Assembly: GCF_004571175.1 (NCBI RefSeq)
Contig: NZ_CP038273.1
Location: forward strand, 1,612,001 to 1,676,000
Length of the DNA: 64,000 bases
Reading direction: 5' to 3'
From: Legionella israelensis
GTDB lineage: Bacteria > Pseudomonadota > Gammaproteobacteria > Legionellales > Legionellaceae
The notes below the pieces were generated by a model. It saw nothing but the letters and a program-made list of their open reading frames with translations, searched no databases and was not told the origin of the DNA. The translations under genes were made by a program, and so were the position numbers. This document shows, one piece after another, positions 1-8,121 of this stretch. The stretch's first letter is position 1, and each line of letters begins with the position of its first letter.

Positions 1-706
1 AACCATCACTGAAACGACCCGTGCCATACAATATGGACATTGCTGAATTGGCCGTTACACTAAATCCGTCAGTCAGATTATAAGCGTAATCGATACCTAT
101 TACAGGACCAACGCCATTAAAATCTGTATTATGATATTGGCGCACGGCTCTCACTCCAGCAGCAACAAGTAGCGTCGGAGTAATTAAAAAGTTATTGCTC
201 GCATCCACACGTATATCAGCATATTGTAAACCGCCATAAAAACGTATGTTTTTAAATAGACCAACATCTGTATGTTGTCCCATCACAAGATTAACTTGAT
301 CAAATTGGTTATCAATCCGTAGTACATAAGGAATATTCAACGCAATAAAACTTTCGTTGAGCGGAATTAACCCATTAAAACCACCATGATGATCACCAGT
401 ATCATAGTGAATCCATGTCATTGTTATATCATTTCCGGTGGAAAAATGGTAGGAACCTTCCAGGCGAAAGGCCCAGTCCCAATCATTGTCAGCATCGCGA
501 TAGAAACCGTTTTGCGCAAGTCCATAAACGTAATCAGCATCAAAAGCGGATTTCAAGTATAGGGCCTGCACACCTATATCCCATTTTTTCGTTTCACAAG
601 GTACTGTAACATTCCCCTGCAGACAAGCTTTGCTCCCGGGCATCCCGGCTAAAGCAAAGCTGCTGGCAGCTAATCCTAAAGCAGTCAAGATTGTTTTTCT
701 TAACAT
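1..706 (-). CDS. Major outer membrane protein-like porin (3' part outside window)
   Basis: This is the N-terminal portion of a beta-barrel outer membrane protein of the Legionella MOMP type; its C-terminus lies beyond position 1. The ATG at 704-706 follows a GGAG ribosome site. A signal peptide (MLRKTILTALGLAASSFALA) precedes a mature start carrying the family pattern of two cysteines around GNVTVPCE, then WDIGVQALYLK and the conserved [19 protein letters not shown]. It is clearly a paralogue of the two downstream MOMP genes but much more diverged from them than they are from each other. It lies 72 bp beyond the end of the next MOMP gene, with a terminator in between. I saw no convincing promoter of its own. 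Confidence 0.85.
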   Translation of the reverse strand, partial: MLRKTILTALGLAASSFALAGMPGSKACLQGNVTVPCETKKWDIGVQALYLKSAFDADYVYGLAQNGFYRDADNDWDWAFRLEGSYHFSTGNDITMTWIHYDTGDHHGGFNGLIPLNESFIALNIPYVLRIDNQFDQVNLVMGQHTDVGLFKNIRFYGGLQYADIRVDASNNFLITPTLLVAAGVRAVRQYHNTDFNGVGPVIGIDYAYNLTDGFSVTANSAMSILYGTGRFSDG

Positions 707-721
707 ATCAACTCCATTTTC

Positions 722-755
722 AAAAAAAAAAGCCCACCAGAAGTACTGATGGGCT
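722..755 (-). terminator. Rho-independent terminator after MOMP gene 2
   Basis: On the minus strand a 10-bp stem (731-740 pairing with 746-755, one G-T pair) with a 5-nt loop is followed by a run of nine T residues (722-730). It lies just past the stop codon of the 779-1672 gene and should separate its transcript from the next MOMP gene. Confidence 0.9.
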
Positions 756-778
756 TTGTTTGTCAAAAAAACTGACAA

Positions 779-1672
779 TTACACATTACCAATCCACTTC
801 AGACCAAGATAAGGACCATGCATAGCAAAGTCAGTTTCTCTTACATTATTATTGATTCCGACGTGTTGAGCATTGAAGTAGTTAACCACCATGTAACCAC
901 CGTCCAGAGTCAGGTTACCAGTAGCCATAGGATAGCTGTATTTAGCACCTAATTTGGCTTCCAACTCAGGAACTACAGCGTTTTTAGAACCATGGAAACC
1001 ACCTGCACCGAGCAAACCGAAATTGGTATTGATATCGAAATCACTGGTACCTATCAATATTGCTGCAGCGGCGTTTCCATAAATGGCGAAACCATTACCC
1101 CAGTCATAAGACATGTCAATACCGGTTCTTGGACCAAAACCATCAAAACTTGTGTTGACGTGAGTACCTCTTACACCGAAGAAACGGCTACGGAAGTCAT
1201 GCTCAATTCTTACATATTGAACACCGGCATGGAAACGGATGTTTTTATATTCACCGAAATCAACATGCTGACCGAATTCACCATTAACCGCATCCCATTT
1301 AACATCAGTATTAAAGGTTACGAAAGGATTAGCTCTGTGATCAAAATCATTGTCAAAGTGATACCAGTTAATGTTGATGTCATTTCCTGTGCTGAAGTGA
1401 TAAGAACCTTCCAGCTTAAAGCCCCAATCCCAATCACCGTCTATGTCATGATAATAGGTATGATTGGCAAAATCAGTTCTGGAACCAGCATAGCCCCAGT
1501 CAGCATCATAAACAGGTTGCAAATATAAGGCGGTGATACCAAAATCCCAAGCAACTGTTTCACATGGAACAGTGACATTACCTGGGGTGCATACCGGACC
1601 CATCGTGCCAGCGAATACTGCACTGCTACCTAAAGCAAGAACAGCTACGGCTGTTTTTTTCAAATTTAACAT
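779..1672 (-). CDS. Major outer membrane protein (MOMP), tandem copy
   Basis: 297-residue outer membrane beta-barrel porin. It has a signal peptide ending in AVFAG, then [25 protein letters not shown] and [19 protein letters not shown], all hallmarks of the Legionella major outer membrane protein, which in L. pneumophila is an abundant, disulfide-cross-linked porin and a complement-binding surface protein. A GGAG site precedes the ATG. It has its own sigma-70-type promoter and terminator. The protein is almost identical to the neighbour at 1840-2727 over roughly residues 20-166, then differs in three short patches (near residues 167-173, 215-222 and 271-277), which are probably surface loops. 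The final aromatic-rich strand ([12 protein letters not shown]) fits an outer-membrane C-terminus. Confidence 0.93.
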   Translation of the reverse strand: MLNLKKTAVAVLALGSSAVFAGTMGPVCTPGNVTVPCETVAWDFGITALYLQPVYDADWGYAGSRTDFANHTYYHDIDGDWDWGFKLEGSYHFSTGNDININWYHFDNDFDHRANPFVTFNTDVKWDAVNGEFGQHVDFGEYKNIRFHAGVQYVRIEHDFRSRFFGVRGTHVNTSFDGFGPRTGIDMSYDWGNGFAIYGNAAAAILIGTSDFDINTNFGLLGAGGFHGSKNAVVPELEAKLGAKYSYPMATGNLTLDGGYMVVNYFNAQHVGINNNVRETDFAMHGPYLGLKWIGNV

Positions 1673-1778
1673 GCTTAATCTCCACTTTTTTTATTATTAA
1701 ATTTCCGTTCATTACTCATTCAAGAAGAATCAGTAACAGTACGCATTCTTCGCTCTAACCAAGAACGTACCTGGATAA

Positions 1779-1807
1779 ATTATCCAACTGGACTTTACTA
1801 AAGTCAA
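1779..1807 (-). promoter_or_regulatory. Sigma-70-type promoter of MOMP gene 2
   Basis: On the minus strand TTGACT (1802-1807) and GATAAT (1779-1784) are separated by exactly 17 bp, about 105 bp upstream of the start codon. The strong match and the long leader suit a highly expressed porin gene. Confidence 0.7.
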
Positions 1808-1839
1808 CAGTATTACTGAAATTTCTTAAATTTTTAATA

Positions 1840-2727
1840 TTATACGCTACCAACCCACTTCAGACCAAGATAAGGACCATGCATGGCAAAGTCAGTTTCT
1901 CTTATGTTATTGTTAACTCGGAAATGCTGAGCATTGAAATAGTTAACCACCATGTAACCACCATCCAGAGTCAGGTTACCAGTAGCCATAGGATAGCTGT
2001 ATTTAGCACCTAATTTGGCTTCCAACTCAGGAACTACAGCGTTTTTAGAGCCATGGAAGCCTCCAACCAAACCAAAATGGGACGTGAAGTCAAAGTCACT
2101 GGTGCCGATTAATATTGCTGCAGCGGCATTTCCATAAATGGCAAAGCCATTACCCCAGTCGTAAGACATGTCAACACCGGTTCTTGGACCAAAACCATCA
2201 AATGATGTTTTAAGGTAGTTGTCATTAAGACCAAAGAAACGACTACGGAAGTCATGCTCAATTCTTACATATTGAACACCGGCATGGAAACGGATGTTTT
2301 TATATTCACCGAAATCAACATGCTGACCGAATTCACCATTAACCGCATCCCATTTAACATCAGTATTAAAGGTTACGAAAGGATTAGCTCTGTGATCAAA
2401 ATCATTGTCAAAGTGATACCAGTTAATGTTGATGTCATTTCCTGTGCTGAAGTGATAAGAACCTTCCAGCTTAAAGCCCCAATCCCAATCACCGTCTATG
2501 TCATGATAATAGGTATGATTGGCAAAATCAGTTCTGGAACCAGCATAGCCCCAGTCAGCATCATAAACAGGTTGCAAATATAAGGCGGTGATACCAAAAT
2601 CCCAAGCAACCGTCTCACATGGAACAGTGACATTACCTGGGGTGCATACCGGACCCATCGTGCCAGCGAACGCGGCACTGCTACTGAAAGCAAGCACAGC
2701 TACGGCTGTCTTTTTCAAACTTAACAT
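1840..2727 (-). CDS. Major outer membrane protein (MOMP), tandem copy
   Basis: 295-residue MOMP-type porin. I chose the ATG at 2727 because it follows GGAGACAA at normal spacing and begins the signal peptide [22 protein letters not shown]; an upstream in-frame start at 2799 would put 24 unlikely residues before the signal. The mature part matches the 779-1672 gene almost residue for residue, and long DNA stretches (for example about 2250-2580 against 1190-1520) look identical even at synonymous sites, indicating recent duplication or gene conversion. Variable patches fall at presumed extracellular loops. It has a separate promoter (2839-2867). Expected location is the outer membrane. Confidence 0.93.
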   Translation of the reverse strand: MLSLKKTAVAVLAFSSSAAFAGTMGPVCTPGNVTVPCETVAWDFGITALYLQPVYDADWGYAGSRTDFANHTYYHDIDGDWDWGFKLEGSYHFSTGNDININWYHFDNDFDHRANPFVTFNTDVKWDAVNGEFGQHVDFGEYKNIRFHAGVQYVRIEHDFRSRFFGLNDNYLKTSFDGFGPRTGVDMSYDWGNGFAIYGNAAAAILIGTSDFDFTSHFGLVGGFHGSKNAVVPELEAKLGAKYSYPMATGNLTLDGGYMVVNYFNAQHFRVNNNIRETDFAMHGPYLGLKWVGSV

Positions 2728-2838
2728 GCTTTGTCTCCATTTCTTATTATATTGAGTTTCATTCATTGATAACCCACTACAAGGAGTTGTCAATAGCACG
2801 CGTTCGTCGCTCTAATCCGAAAGCATGCAACGATATTG

Positions 2839-2867
2839 AGTATCTTAATGGATTTTGGAAATGTCAA
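2839..2867 (-). promoter_or_regulatory. Sigma-70-type promoter of MOMP gene 3
   Basis: On the minus strand TTGACA (2862-2867) and GATACT (2839-2844) are separated by 17 bp, about 110 bp upstream of the start. The geometry is the same as for the copy at 1779-1807, so the promoter was probably duplicated together with the gene. Confidence 0.65.
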
Positions 2868-3203
2868 GAAAATTGCGAAAAAAATTAATATTTATCATTA
2901 AGATATACTTTTATTGAGCAGTGGATAATTTTTTTGAGCACATAGGTCTTTGAAAAATGAGCCTTGTAAGCAGCGCTCAGTAAATACTTATTCATTTTAT
3001 TCGCCTGGAAAGTCATTCAGATTTAACTTTCGGATTGAAAAAAATGGGTGCGTGGCCACATAAACCTTTTTGAGAAAAAATTAATAATAGATGTCAGACA
3101 GGATGTACCGTAAAACCATCGACTTAATAGCATTAACTGTGTCACATGCATGATAAAAAATGTTATCCTTTGCCGTAGTCAATCGTCTGAGGAAAACCTT
3201 ATA
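2868..3203. other. Intergenic region, no gene seen
   Basis: This AT-rich gap lies between the divergently read MOMP gene and pyrC. I see no convincing open frame, RNA gene or strong hairpin. It presumably holds the pyrC promoter, but no clear -35/-10 pair could be fixed. Confidence 0.4.
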
Positions 3204-4238
3204 GTGCATACCATAACTATCAATCGTCCTGATGACTGGCATGTTCATTTTCGTGACGGAGTCTTATTGAAAGATACGGTTCCTGCAACAGCCAAGCATT
3301 TTGCCCGGGCATTAGCAATGCCAAACCTTAAACCACCTTTAACTCATTTGCAAGCCATAAGGCAATATCGTGAAAACATCCTTGCCAGCCTGCCTGAAAA
3401 CAGTCAGTTTACTCCTTATATGACTTATTATCTGAACGAGTCCGTGAGCCCTGATGATTTGAGCGAAGCAGCTTCAAACGACTTTGTCCTTGGAGGCAAG
3501 CTATATCCGGCTGGTGCAACAACCAACTCCGAAGCCGGAGTGAGCTCTCTTCAGACCCTTTACCCCTTATTTGAAATCATGCAAGACAACAATATGGTTT
3601 TGCAAATTCATGGTGAAGTGACTTATGGCGATATATTTGCAAGAGAATCACTCTTTATTGAAAAAGAACTTGACGTGCTCGTCAAAAATTTTCCGAAATT
3701 GCGTGTTGTTCTAGAGCATATTTCCACTAAAGTGGCGGCCGATTTCGTGCGGCAATCCTCATCTAATATTGCTTCAACCATTACACCGCACCATTTGTTA
3801 TACAACCGCAATCAACTGTTAGCCGGTGGCATCAGACCCCATTATTATTGTCTGCCTGTTCTAAAACATGAGCGGGATCAAAAAGCATTGCAGGAAGCGG
3901 CCTGCAGCGGAAATCTTAAGTTTTTTGCAGGCACGGACAGTGCACCGCATGCTCAGGAAAATAAAGAAAACACATGCGGTTGCGCTGGCATTTACTCTGC
4001 TCCTTACGCTTTACCGCTGTATGCTCAATTTTTCGAAAAACAAAATCAGCTGGATAAACTCAATGCCTTTATGAGTCAATTTGGTGCTGATTTTTATCAG
4101 TTGCCTATCAATAACGAGTCCATTGAGCTGGTTCGAATACCGCAATATATTCCCAACAGTTTACCATTAGGCAAGAGCAGGGTAGTTCCCATAGCTGCCG
4201 GAGAGCAAATATCCTGGAGTGTTAATGAGTCCCACTGA
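3204..4238 (+). CDS. pyrC: Dihydroorotase
   Basis: 344-residue cyclic amidohydrolase that closes N-carbamoyl-aspartate to dihydroorotate in pyrimidine synthesis. Metal-site motifs are visible: H-x-H in DDWHVHFRD near the N-terminus, the carbamylated lysine in GGKLYPAGATTNS, His in QIHGE and EHIS, and the catalytic Asp in GTDSAPH. This is the short E. coli-type (class II) PyrC. I prefer the GTG at 3204, which follows GAGGAAAACC and gives the usual length; an ATG at 3150 would add 18 residues with no family counterpart. The 3' end overlaps rnt, so the two are probably co-transcribed. Confidence 0.93.
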   Translation: MHTITINRPDDWHVHFRDGVLLKDTVPATAKHFARALAMPNLKPPLTHLQAIRQYRENILASLPENSQFTPYMTYYLNESVSPDDLSEAASNDFVLGGKLYPAGATTNSEAGVSSLQTLYPLFEIMQDNNMVLQIHGEVTYGDIFARESLFIEKELDVLVKNFPKLRVVLEHISTKVAADFVRQSSSNIASTITPHHLLYNRNQLLAGGIRPHYYCLPVLKHERDQKALQEAACSGNLKFFAGTDSAPHAQENKENTCGCAGIYSAPYALPLYAQFFEKQNQLDKLNAFMSQFGADFYQLPINNESIELVRIPQYIPNSLPLGKSRVVPIAAGEQISWSVNESH

Positions 4239-4851
4239 ATTTCTGCTTGATAAGATGAACAAGCGCTTTCGCGGTTTTTTACCCGTTGTCGTTGACATCG
4301 AGACAGCAGGCATCGTACCTCATAAAAATGCACTTTTGGAAATATGCGTTGTATTATTGGCTATAGACAATGAAGGCAATTTCTTTCGCCATAAAACCTA
4401 TTTTGAACATGTGCTTCCTTTCGATGGGGCTGAGCTTGATGAGCGCTCGCTTGAATTTAATAAAATTGATCCTTACCAACCTTTGCGCTTCGCCCTTGAT
4501 GAAGAAACAGCTTTGAAAAAATTATTCAAACCCATTCAACATGCGCTGAAAAAACATCAGTGTCAACGTGCTGTACTGATCGGGCATAATGCCTGGTTTG
4601 ATTTACTCTTTCTCAAAGAAGCCTGCAAAAGAACACAAATTAAATCGCCTTTTCACGCCTTCACTTGTTTTGATACAGCCACTTTATCCGGTTTGGTTTA
4701 TGGACAAACAGTACTCGCCAAAGCGGCAGAAGCTGCGGGTTTGCCCTTTGATTCTCATGAAGCCCACTCAGCCATCTATGATGCAGAAAAAACAGCTGAC
4801 TTATTTTGTAACATAGTGAATTATTGGAAAAGTCTGCATGATAAAAGCTAA
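4225..4851 (+). CDS. rnt: Ribonuclease T
   Basis: 208-residue DEDD-family 3'-5' exoribonuclease that trims the 3' ends of tRNA and other stable RNAs. The ExoI motif VVDIETAG, the Asn-Asp motif HNAWFDLLFLK and the DEDDh motif HEAHSAIYDAEKTA are in order; RFRGFLPVVVDIETAG closely follows the E. coli enzyme. The ATG at 4225 lies 5 nt after CTGGAG; the gene starts inside the last codons of pyrC (14-nt overlap), suggesting translational coupling. The length equals the family norm. Confidence 0.93.
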   Translation: MSPTEFLLDKMNKRFRGFLPVVVDIETAGIVPHKNALLEICVVLLAIDNEGNFFRHKTYFEHVLPFDGAELDERSLEFNKIDPYQPLRFALDEETALKKLFKPIQHALKKHQCQRAVLIGHNAWFDLLFLKEACKRTQIKSPFHAFTCFDTATLSGLVYGQTVLAKAAEAAGLPFDSHEAHSAIYDAEKTADLFCNIVNYWKSLHDKS

Positions 4852-4860
4852 CATAGACAG

Positions 4861-4886
4861 CACAGGCCATTGATAAATGGCCTGTG
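4861..4886. terminator. Bidirectional hairpin between rnt and ahpC
   Basis: A perfect 11-bp stem (4861-4871 with 4876-4886) with a 4-nt loop lies between two convergent genes. Neither side has a strong T-run, so termination efficiency is uncertain, but the position suits a shared terminator. Confidence 0.6.
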
Positions 4887-4915
4887 GATTATTAAGTGAA
4901 AAATGCTTTAAAACA

Positions 4916-5521
4916 TTATAAGGATTCTGAGTGCTCAGATAAATAGTGAGCCACACCTTCAGGAGAGGCTTTCATACCAGCTTCACCTTTATGCCAACCA
5001 GCAGGGCAGACTTCGCCGTTTTCTTCAAAAAACTGAATGGCATCGATGATACGAAGAATCTCATCAATGTTTCTTCCAATGGGTAAATCATTGACAATTT
5101 GTGAACTAACCATACCATCCTTATTGATAATGAAAGCAGCTCTTAACGCAACACCTGCTACAGGATGCTCAACTCCGTAAGCCTGACAAATACTGTGCGT
5201 AGTATCGGCAGCCATTGTATATTTCACCTGCCCGATACCGCCTTCTTTGCGAGATGTCTTTCGATAGGCATTGTGGGTGAATTGCGAGTCGATAGAAACC
5301 GCCACCACTTCAACATTTCGTTTTTTAAATTCATCCATGCGGTTATCAAGAGCTATCAGCTCAGAAGGACACACAAACGTAAAATCAAGTGGATAGAAAA
5401 AAACCACTCCATGCTGTCCTTTTAAACACTCATGTAAATTAAATTTATCAACGATTTCGCCAGAGCCCAGAACAGCCGGCACCGTAAAATCAGGAGCCTT
5501 ACGTCCAACTAATATACTCAT
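4916..5521 (-). CDS. ahpC: 2-Cys peroxiredoxin (AhpC/Tsa type)
   Basis: 201-residue typical 2-Cys peroxiredoxin that reduces hydrogen peroxide and organic peroxides in the cytoplasm. The peroxidatic cysteine lies in DFTFVCPSE and the resolving cysteine in GEVCPAGW; the GGIGQVKYTMAAD (GGLG-type) loop and the C-terminal helix, both features of peroxidation-sensitive forms, are present. The first half (VGRKAPDFTVPAV) is the standard thioredoxin fold. It lies next to the glutaredoxin gene and near sodB, forming an oxidative-defence group. Legionella carries two AhpC types; this resembles the one without an AhpD partner, and no ahpD is adjacent. Confidence 0.92.
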   Translation of the reverse strand: MSILVGRKAPDFTVPAVLGSGEIVDKFNLHECLKGQHGVVFFYPLDFTFVCPSELIALDNRMDEFKKRNVEVVAVSIDSQFTHNAYRKTSRKEGGIGQVKYTMAADTTHSICQAYGVEHPVAGVALRAAFIINKDGMVSSQIVNDLPIGRNIDEILRIIDAIQFFEENGEVCPAGWHKGEAGMKASPEGVAHYLSEHSESL

Positions 5522-5628
5522 ATTTTCTCCATATCAGAGGATGTATAAACAGGATATGTGGACATTTCATTTCCTCACTGCAACCACGAAACGTCAACAG
5601 TTCTTCGCTTTATACATCGGTTGAAAAA

Positions 5629-5946
5629 TCATGCAGCCAAAGCCTCACGCAGCATCGGCTCCAATTCGCCTTGCTGATACATTTCAAGAATAATATCAGA
5701 GCCGCCGACCAATTCACCTTTTACATACAGCTGAGGAAAAGTAGGCCAGTTTGCATATTCGGGCAGTGCCTGTCGAATATCAGGATTAGCCAGAACATCC
5801 ACATAGGCGAAATCCACCCCACAGGCATTGATGCATTGAACGGCACGAGCCGAAAATCCGCATTGAGGCATCTTCGGGCTGCCCTTCATGTATAGTAAAA
5901 TAGCATTTTCTGCAATTTGCTGCTTTATTTTTTCGATAGTATCCAC
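5629..5946 (-). CDS. grxD: Monothiol glutaredoxin, Grx4 type
   Basis: 105-residue monothiol glutaredoxin. The CGFS active-site motif is in [11 protein letters not shown], followed by the glutathione-binding [19 protein letters not shown]. Grx4 proteins bind and transfer [2Fe-2S] clusters with glutathione and BolA partners and have little oxidoreductase activity. The protein is full length. It is transcribed in the same direction as ahpC, 107 bp upstream of it, and could share its transcript or have its own. Confidence 0.93.
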   Translation of the reverse strand: MDTIEKIKQQIAENAILLYMKGSPKMPQCGFSARAVQCINACGVDFAYVDVLANPDIRQALPEYANWPTFPQLYVKGELVGGSDIILEMYQQGELEPMLREALAA

Positions 5947-6081
5947 GGCACACCTTTATTTCGCTAAAAAATATTGCTAATTATGGCGAAAATAGCTTTA
6001 TTTCGCAAGGAAACCCAGATAACAATTGTTCATTTCATTGGCGAATTAAAAAATTCTTTCCTTTATGGATTTTTTTCACGA

Positions 6082-6109
6082 TTGAATCTATCTTTTATCC
6101 TGCTACACT
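6082..6109 (+). promoter_or_regulatory. Putative sodB promoter
   Basis: TTGAAT (6082-6087) and TACACT (6104-6109) are separated by 16 bp, about 30 bp upstream of the sodB start. No Fur box was recognised. Confidence 0.5.
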
Positions 6110-6140
6110 AATCGCTTCTCACATTTTAGGAGGTCACATT

Positions 6141-6719
6141 ATGTCATTTAGTTTACCTAAACTCCCTTATGCCTTGGATGCACTAGAGCCTCACATTTCG
6201 AGGGAAACCTTAGAATATCACTACGGTAAGCACCATCAGGCCTATGTGAACAACCTGAACAAACTTATTGCGGATACAGAATACGAACAAATGTCTTTAG
6301 AAGATATCATAAAAAAATCAAAAGAGGGGGTATTTAATAACGCTGCGCAAACCTGGAACCATACTTTTTATTGGAACTGCATGAGTCCTGATGGGGATGG
6401 AGAGCCTTCCGGAAAGCTGGCTGATGAAATTAAGAAAACCTTCGGCTCTTTTGATGCCTTCAAAGAACAATTCAGTCAAGCGGCCATCAGCCAGTTTGGT
6501 TCTGGTTGGGCATGGCTCGTTCAGGACAAAAACGGTCATCTGAAAATCACCAGTACCAGCAATGCAGGAACGCCCATGACCAATGAAGAAAATGCCTTAT
6601 TAACCTGTGATGTCTGGGAACATGCCTATTACATCGATTATCGTAATGCCCGTCCCGATTACGTGAAGTCTTTCTGGGAAATAGTAAACTGGGATTTTGT
6701 TGCTGATAACATGCTTTAA
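6141..6719 (+). CDS. sodB: Iron superoxide dismutase
   Basis: 192-residue cytoplasmic superoxide dismutase. The four metal ligands are visible: His in [15 protein letters not shown], His in WNHTFYWN, and Asp and His in [13 protein letters not shown]. The [14 protein letters not shown] signature and GSGWAWLV favour the iron form over the manganese form. The start follows a very strong AGGAGGT ribosome site. It lies divergently from grxD and 15 bp before argD, with which it may be co-transcribed. Confidence 0.95.
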   Translation: MSFSLPKLPYALDALEPHISRETLEYHYGKHHQAYVNNLNKLIADTEYEQMSLEDIIKKSKEGVFNNAAQTWNHTFYWNCMSPDGDGEPSGKLADEIKKTFGSFDAFKEQFSQAAISQFGSGWAWLVQDKNGHLKITSTSNAGTPMTNEENALLTCDVWEHAYYIDYRNARPDYVKSFWEIVNWDFVADNML

Positions 6720-6734
6720 TTTACAGGAGTGGTC

Positions 6735-7901
6735 ATGGCATTAATCACAAGTTACAACCCCATGCCCATCACTTTTTCCCATGGTGAAGGTGTATGGTTG
6801 TATGATGAGAAGGGAAAAGCTTATTTTGATGGATTAACAGGGATTGCAGTTTGTGGTTTGGGCCATGCTCATCCGGATGTAACCCGCACAATTCAGGAGC
6901 AGGCAGCCAAACTGCTACACACCTCAAATGCCTTTCATATCAGGGAACAGGAAAAACTGGCTGAGAAGCTAACCACAATGAGTGGAATGGAGCAGGTTTT
7001 TTTTGCGAACTCGGGCGCTGAGGCGAATGAGGCCGCCATTAAACTCACCCGGCTTTACGGCCATCAAAAAAACATAGAAACACCTTCCATTATTGTCATG
7101 GAAAGAGCATTTCACGGACGAACCATGGCCACCTTAACCGCATCAGGCAGTCGCAAAGTTCAAGCAGGGTTCGAACCCCTGGTTCCTGGTTTTATTCGCG
7201 CCCCCTTCAATGACCTGGAGGCCATAAAAACCATTGCAACCCATCGAGAAGATGTAGTGGCCGTTATGCTCGAAACCATTCAGGGGGAAGCCGGTATATA
7301 CCCCGCTGATGAAAGTTATCTTCGAGAATTAGCCAAGTTGTGTGAAGAACATGATTGGATGCTCATTTTCGATGAAATTCAGACGGGAAATGCTCGTACG
7401 GGCAAACTCTATTCTTGCATGAAATATGGAATTCAACCCGACGTTTTAACTACCGCCAAAGGTTTGGGCAATGGGATGCCTATTGGTGCCTGCTTAATGA
7501 GCAAAAGAGCTTGTAATTTATTCCAGCCTGGAAACCATGGTTCCACCTTTGGCGGAAACCCGCTAGCCTGCGCCACAGCCATGACGGTTCTGGAAGTGAT
7601 TGAACGGGAACACATTTGTGAAAAAGTAAACGCAAATGCAAGCTTGCTTAAAGAGAAAATCAGAACTCATCTCGAAGGAAATCCAGCCGTCAAAGAAGTC
7701 CGAGGTAAAGGATATATGCTTGGTATAGAATTGGACCGATCAGCAATGGATATTCGCCCCCTGGCATTGGCTAATGGCATATTATTTAATGTCACTGCGG
7801 AGAAGGTCATCCGCCTTTTACCGCCTCTAATCATGGATGAAAATGAAATGGATGAACTGGTCAAACGCTTAACCAAAACGATACATCAATTTACTGAATA
7901 A
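6735..7901 (+). CDS. argD: Acetylornithine aminotransferase family protein
   Basis: 388-residue class III pyridoxal-phosphate aminotransferase. GLTGIAVCGLGHAHP, NSGAEANEAAIKLTR, AFHGRT, FDEIQTG and the cofactor lysine in LTTAKGLGNGMPIGA are present, the usual ArgD layout. It converts N-acetylglutamate semialdehyde and glutamate, and related substrates such as succinyl-diaminopimelate intermediates. No other arginine genes are nearby, and legionellae are commonly arginine auxotrophs, so the true substrate may be in lysine/diaminopimelate synthesis. The ATG at 6735 follows AGGAG at good spacing. Confidence 0.85.
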   Translation: MALITSYNPMPITFSHGEGVWLYDEKGKAYFDGLTGIAVCGLGHAHPDVTRTIQEQAAKLLHTSNAFHIREQEKLAEKLTTMSGMEQVFFANSGAEANEAAIKLTRLYGHQKNIETPSIIVMERAFHGRTMATLTASGSRKVQAGFEPLVPGFIRAPFNDLEAIKTIATHREDVVAVMLETIQGEAGIYPADESYLRELAKLCEEHDWMLIFDEIQTGNARTGKLYSCMKYGIQPDVLTTAKGLGNGMPIGACLMSKRACNLFQPGNHGSTFGGNPLACATAMTVLEVIEREHICEKVNANASLLKEKIRTHLEGNPAVKEVRGKGYMLGIELDRSAMDIRPLALANGILFNVTAEKVIRLLPPLIMDENEMDELVKRLTKTIHQFTE

Positions 7902-7909
7902 AATGCTGT

Positions 7910-7933
7910 GGACGAATCCTTATGGATTCGTCC
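7910..7933 (+). terminator. Terminator-like hairpin after argD
   Basis: A perfect 10-bp stem (7910-7919 with 7924-7933) with a TTAT loop lies 9 nt after the argD stop. It is followed by TCTCAAC rather than a clear T-run. Confidence 0.6.
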
Positions 7934-8121
7934 TCTCAACAAATATTAAAACTCACAATATCTGCAAAAAACCTCTTTTTAATATCCTTTGTGCAGGAAA
8001 ATCCAAAAAAACCTTATATTTTATCAATCAGTTAAATTCAAAAATATTTATCTATTGAAATTATTGACAGTTTCTGCTTAATATGATCAATAACTAGAAC
8101 TAGTGAGTAAAAGGACTGCTT

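Noticed and set aside
992-1528. A 178-codon open frame on the plus strand opposite a MOMP gene, with a similar one at 2254-2583
   Set aside because: It is antisense to strongly conserved porin codons, has no ribosome site, and is duplicated only because the porin gene is duplicated.
1556-1571. A near-match to parS (14 of 16 bases) inside a MOMP gene
   Set aside because: The bases encode the conserved VPCETV stretch, the match is imperfect, and the paralogue has a poorer one; coding constraint explains it.
8064-8092. TTGACA and a CTTAATAT half-site upstream of the 902-residue protein, resembling a PmrA-box half
   Set aside because: No properly spaced -10 hexamer and no second half-site could be found, so neither a promoter nor a PmrA site is claimed.
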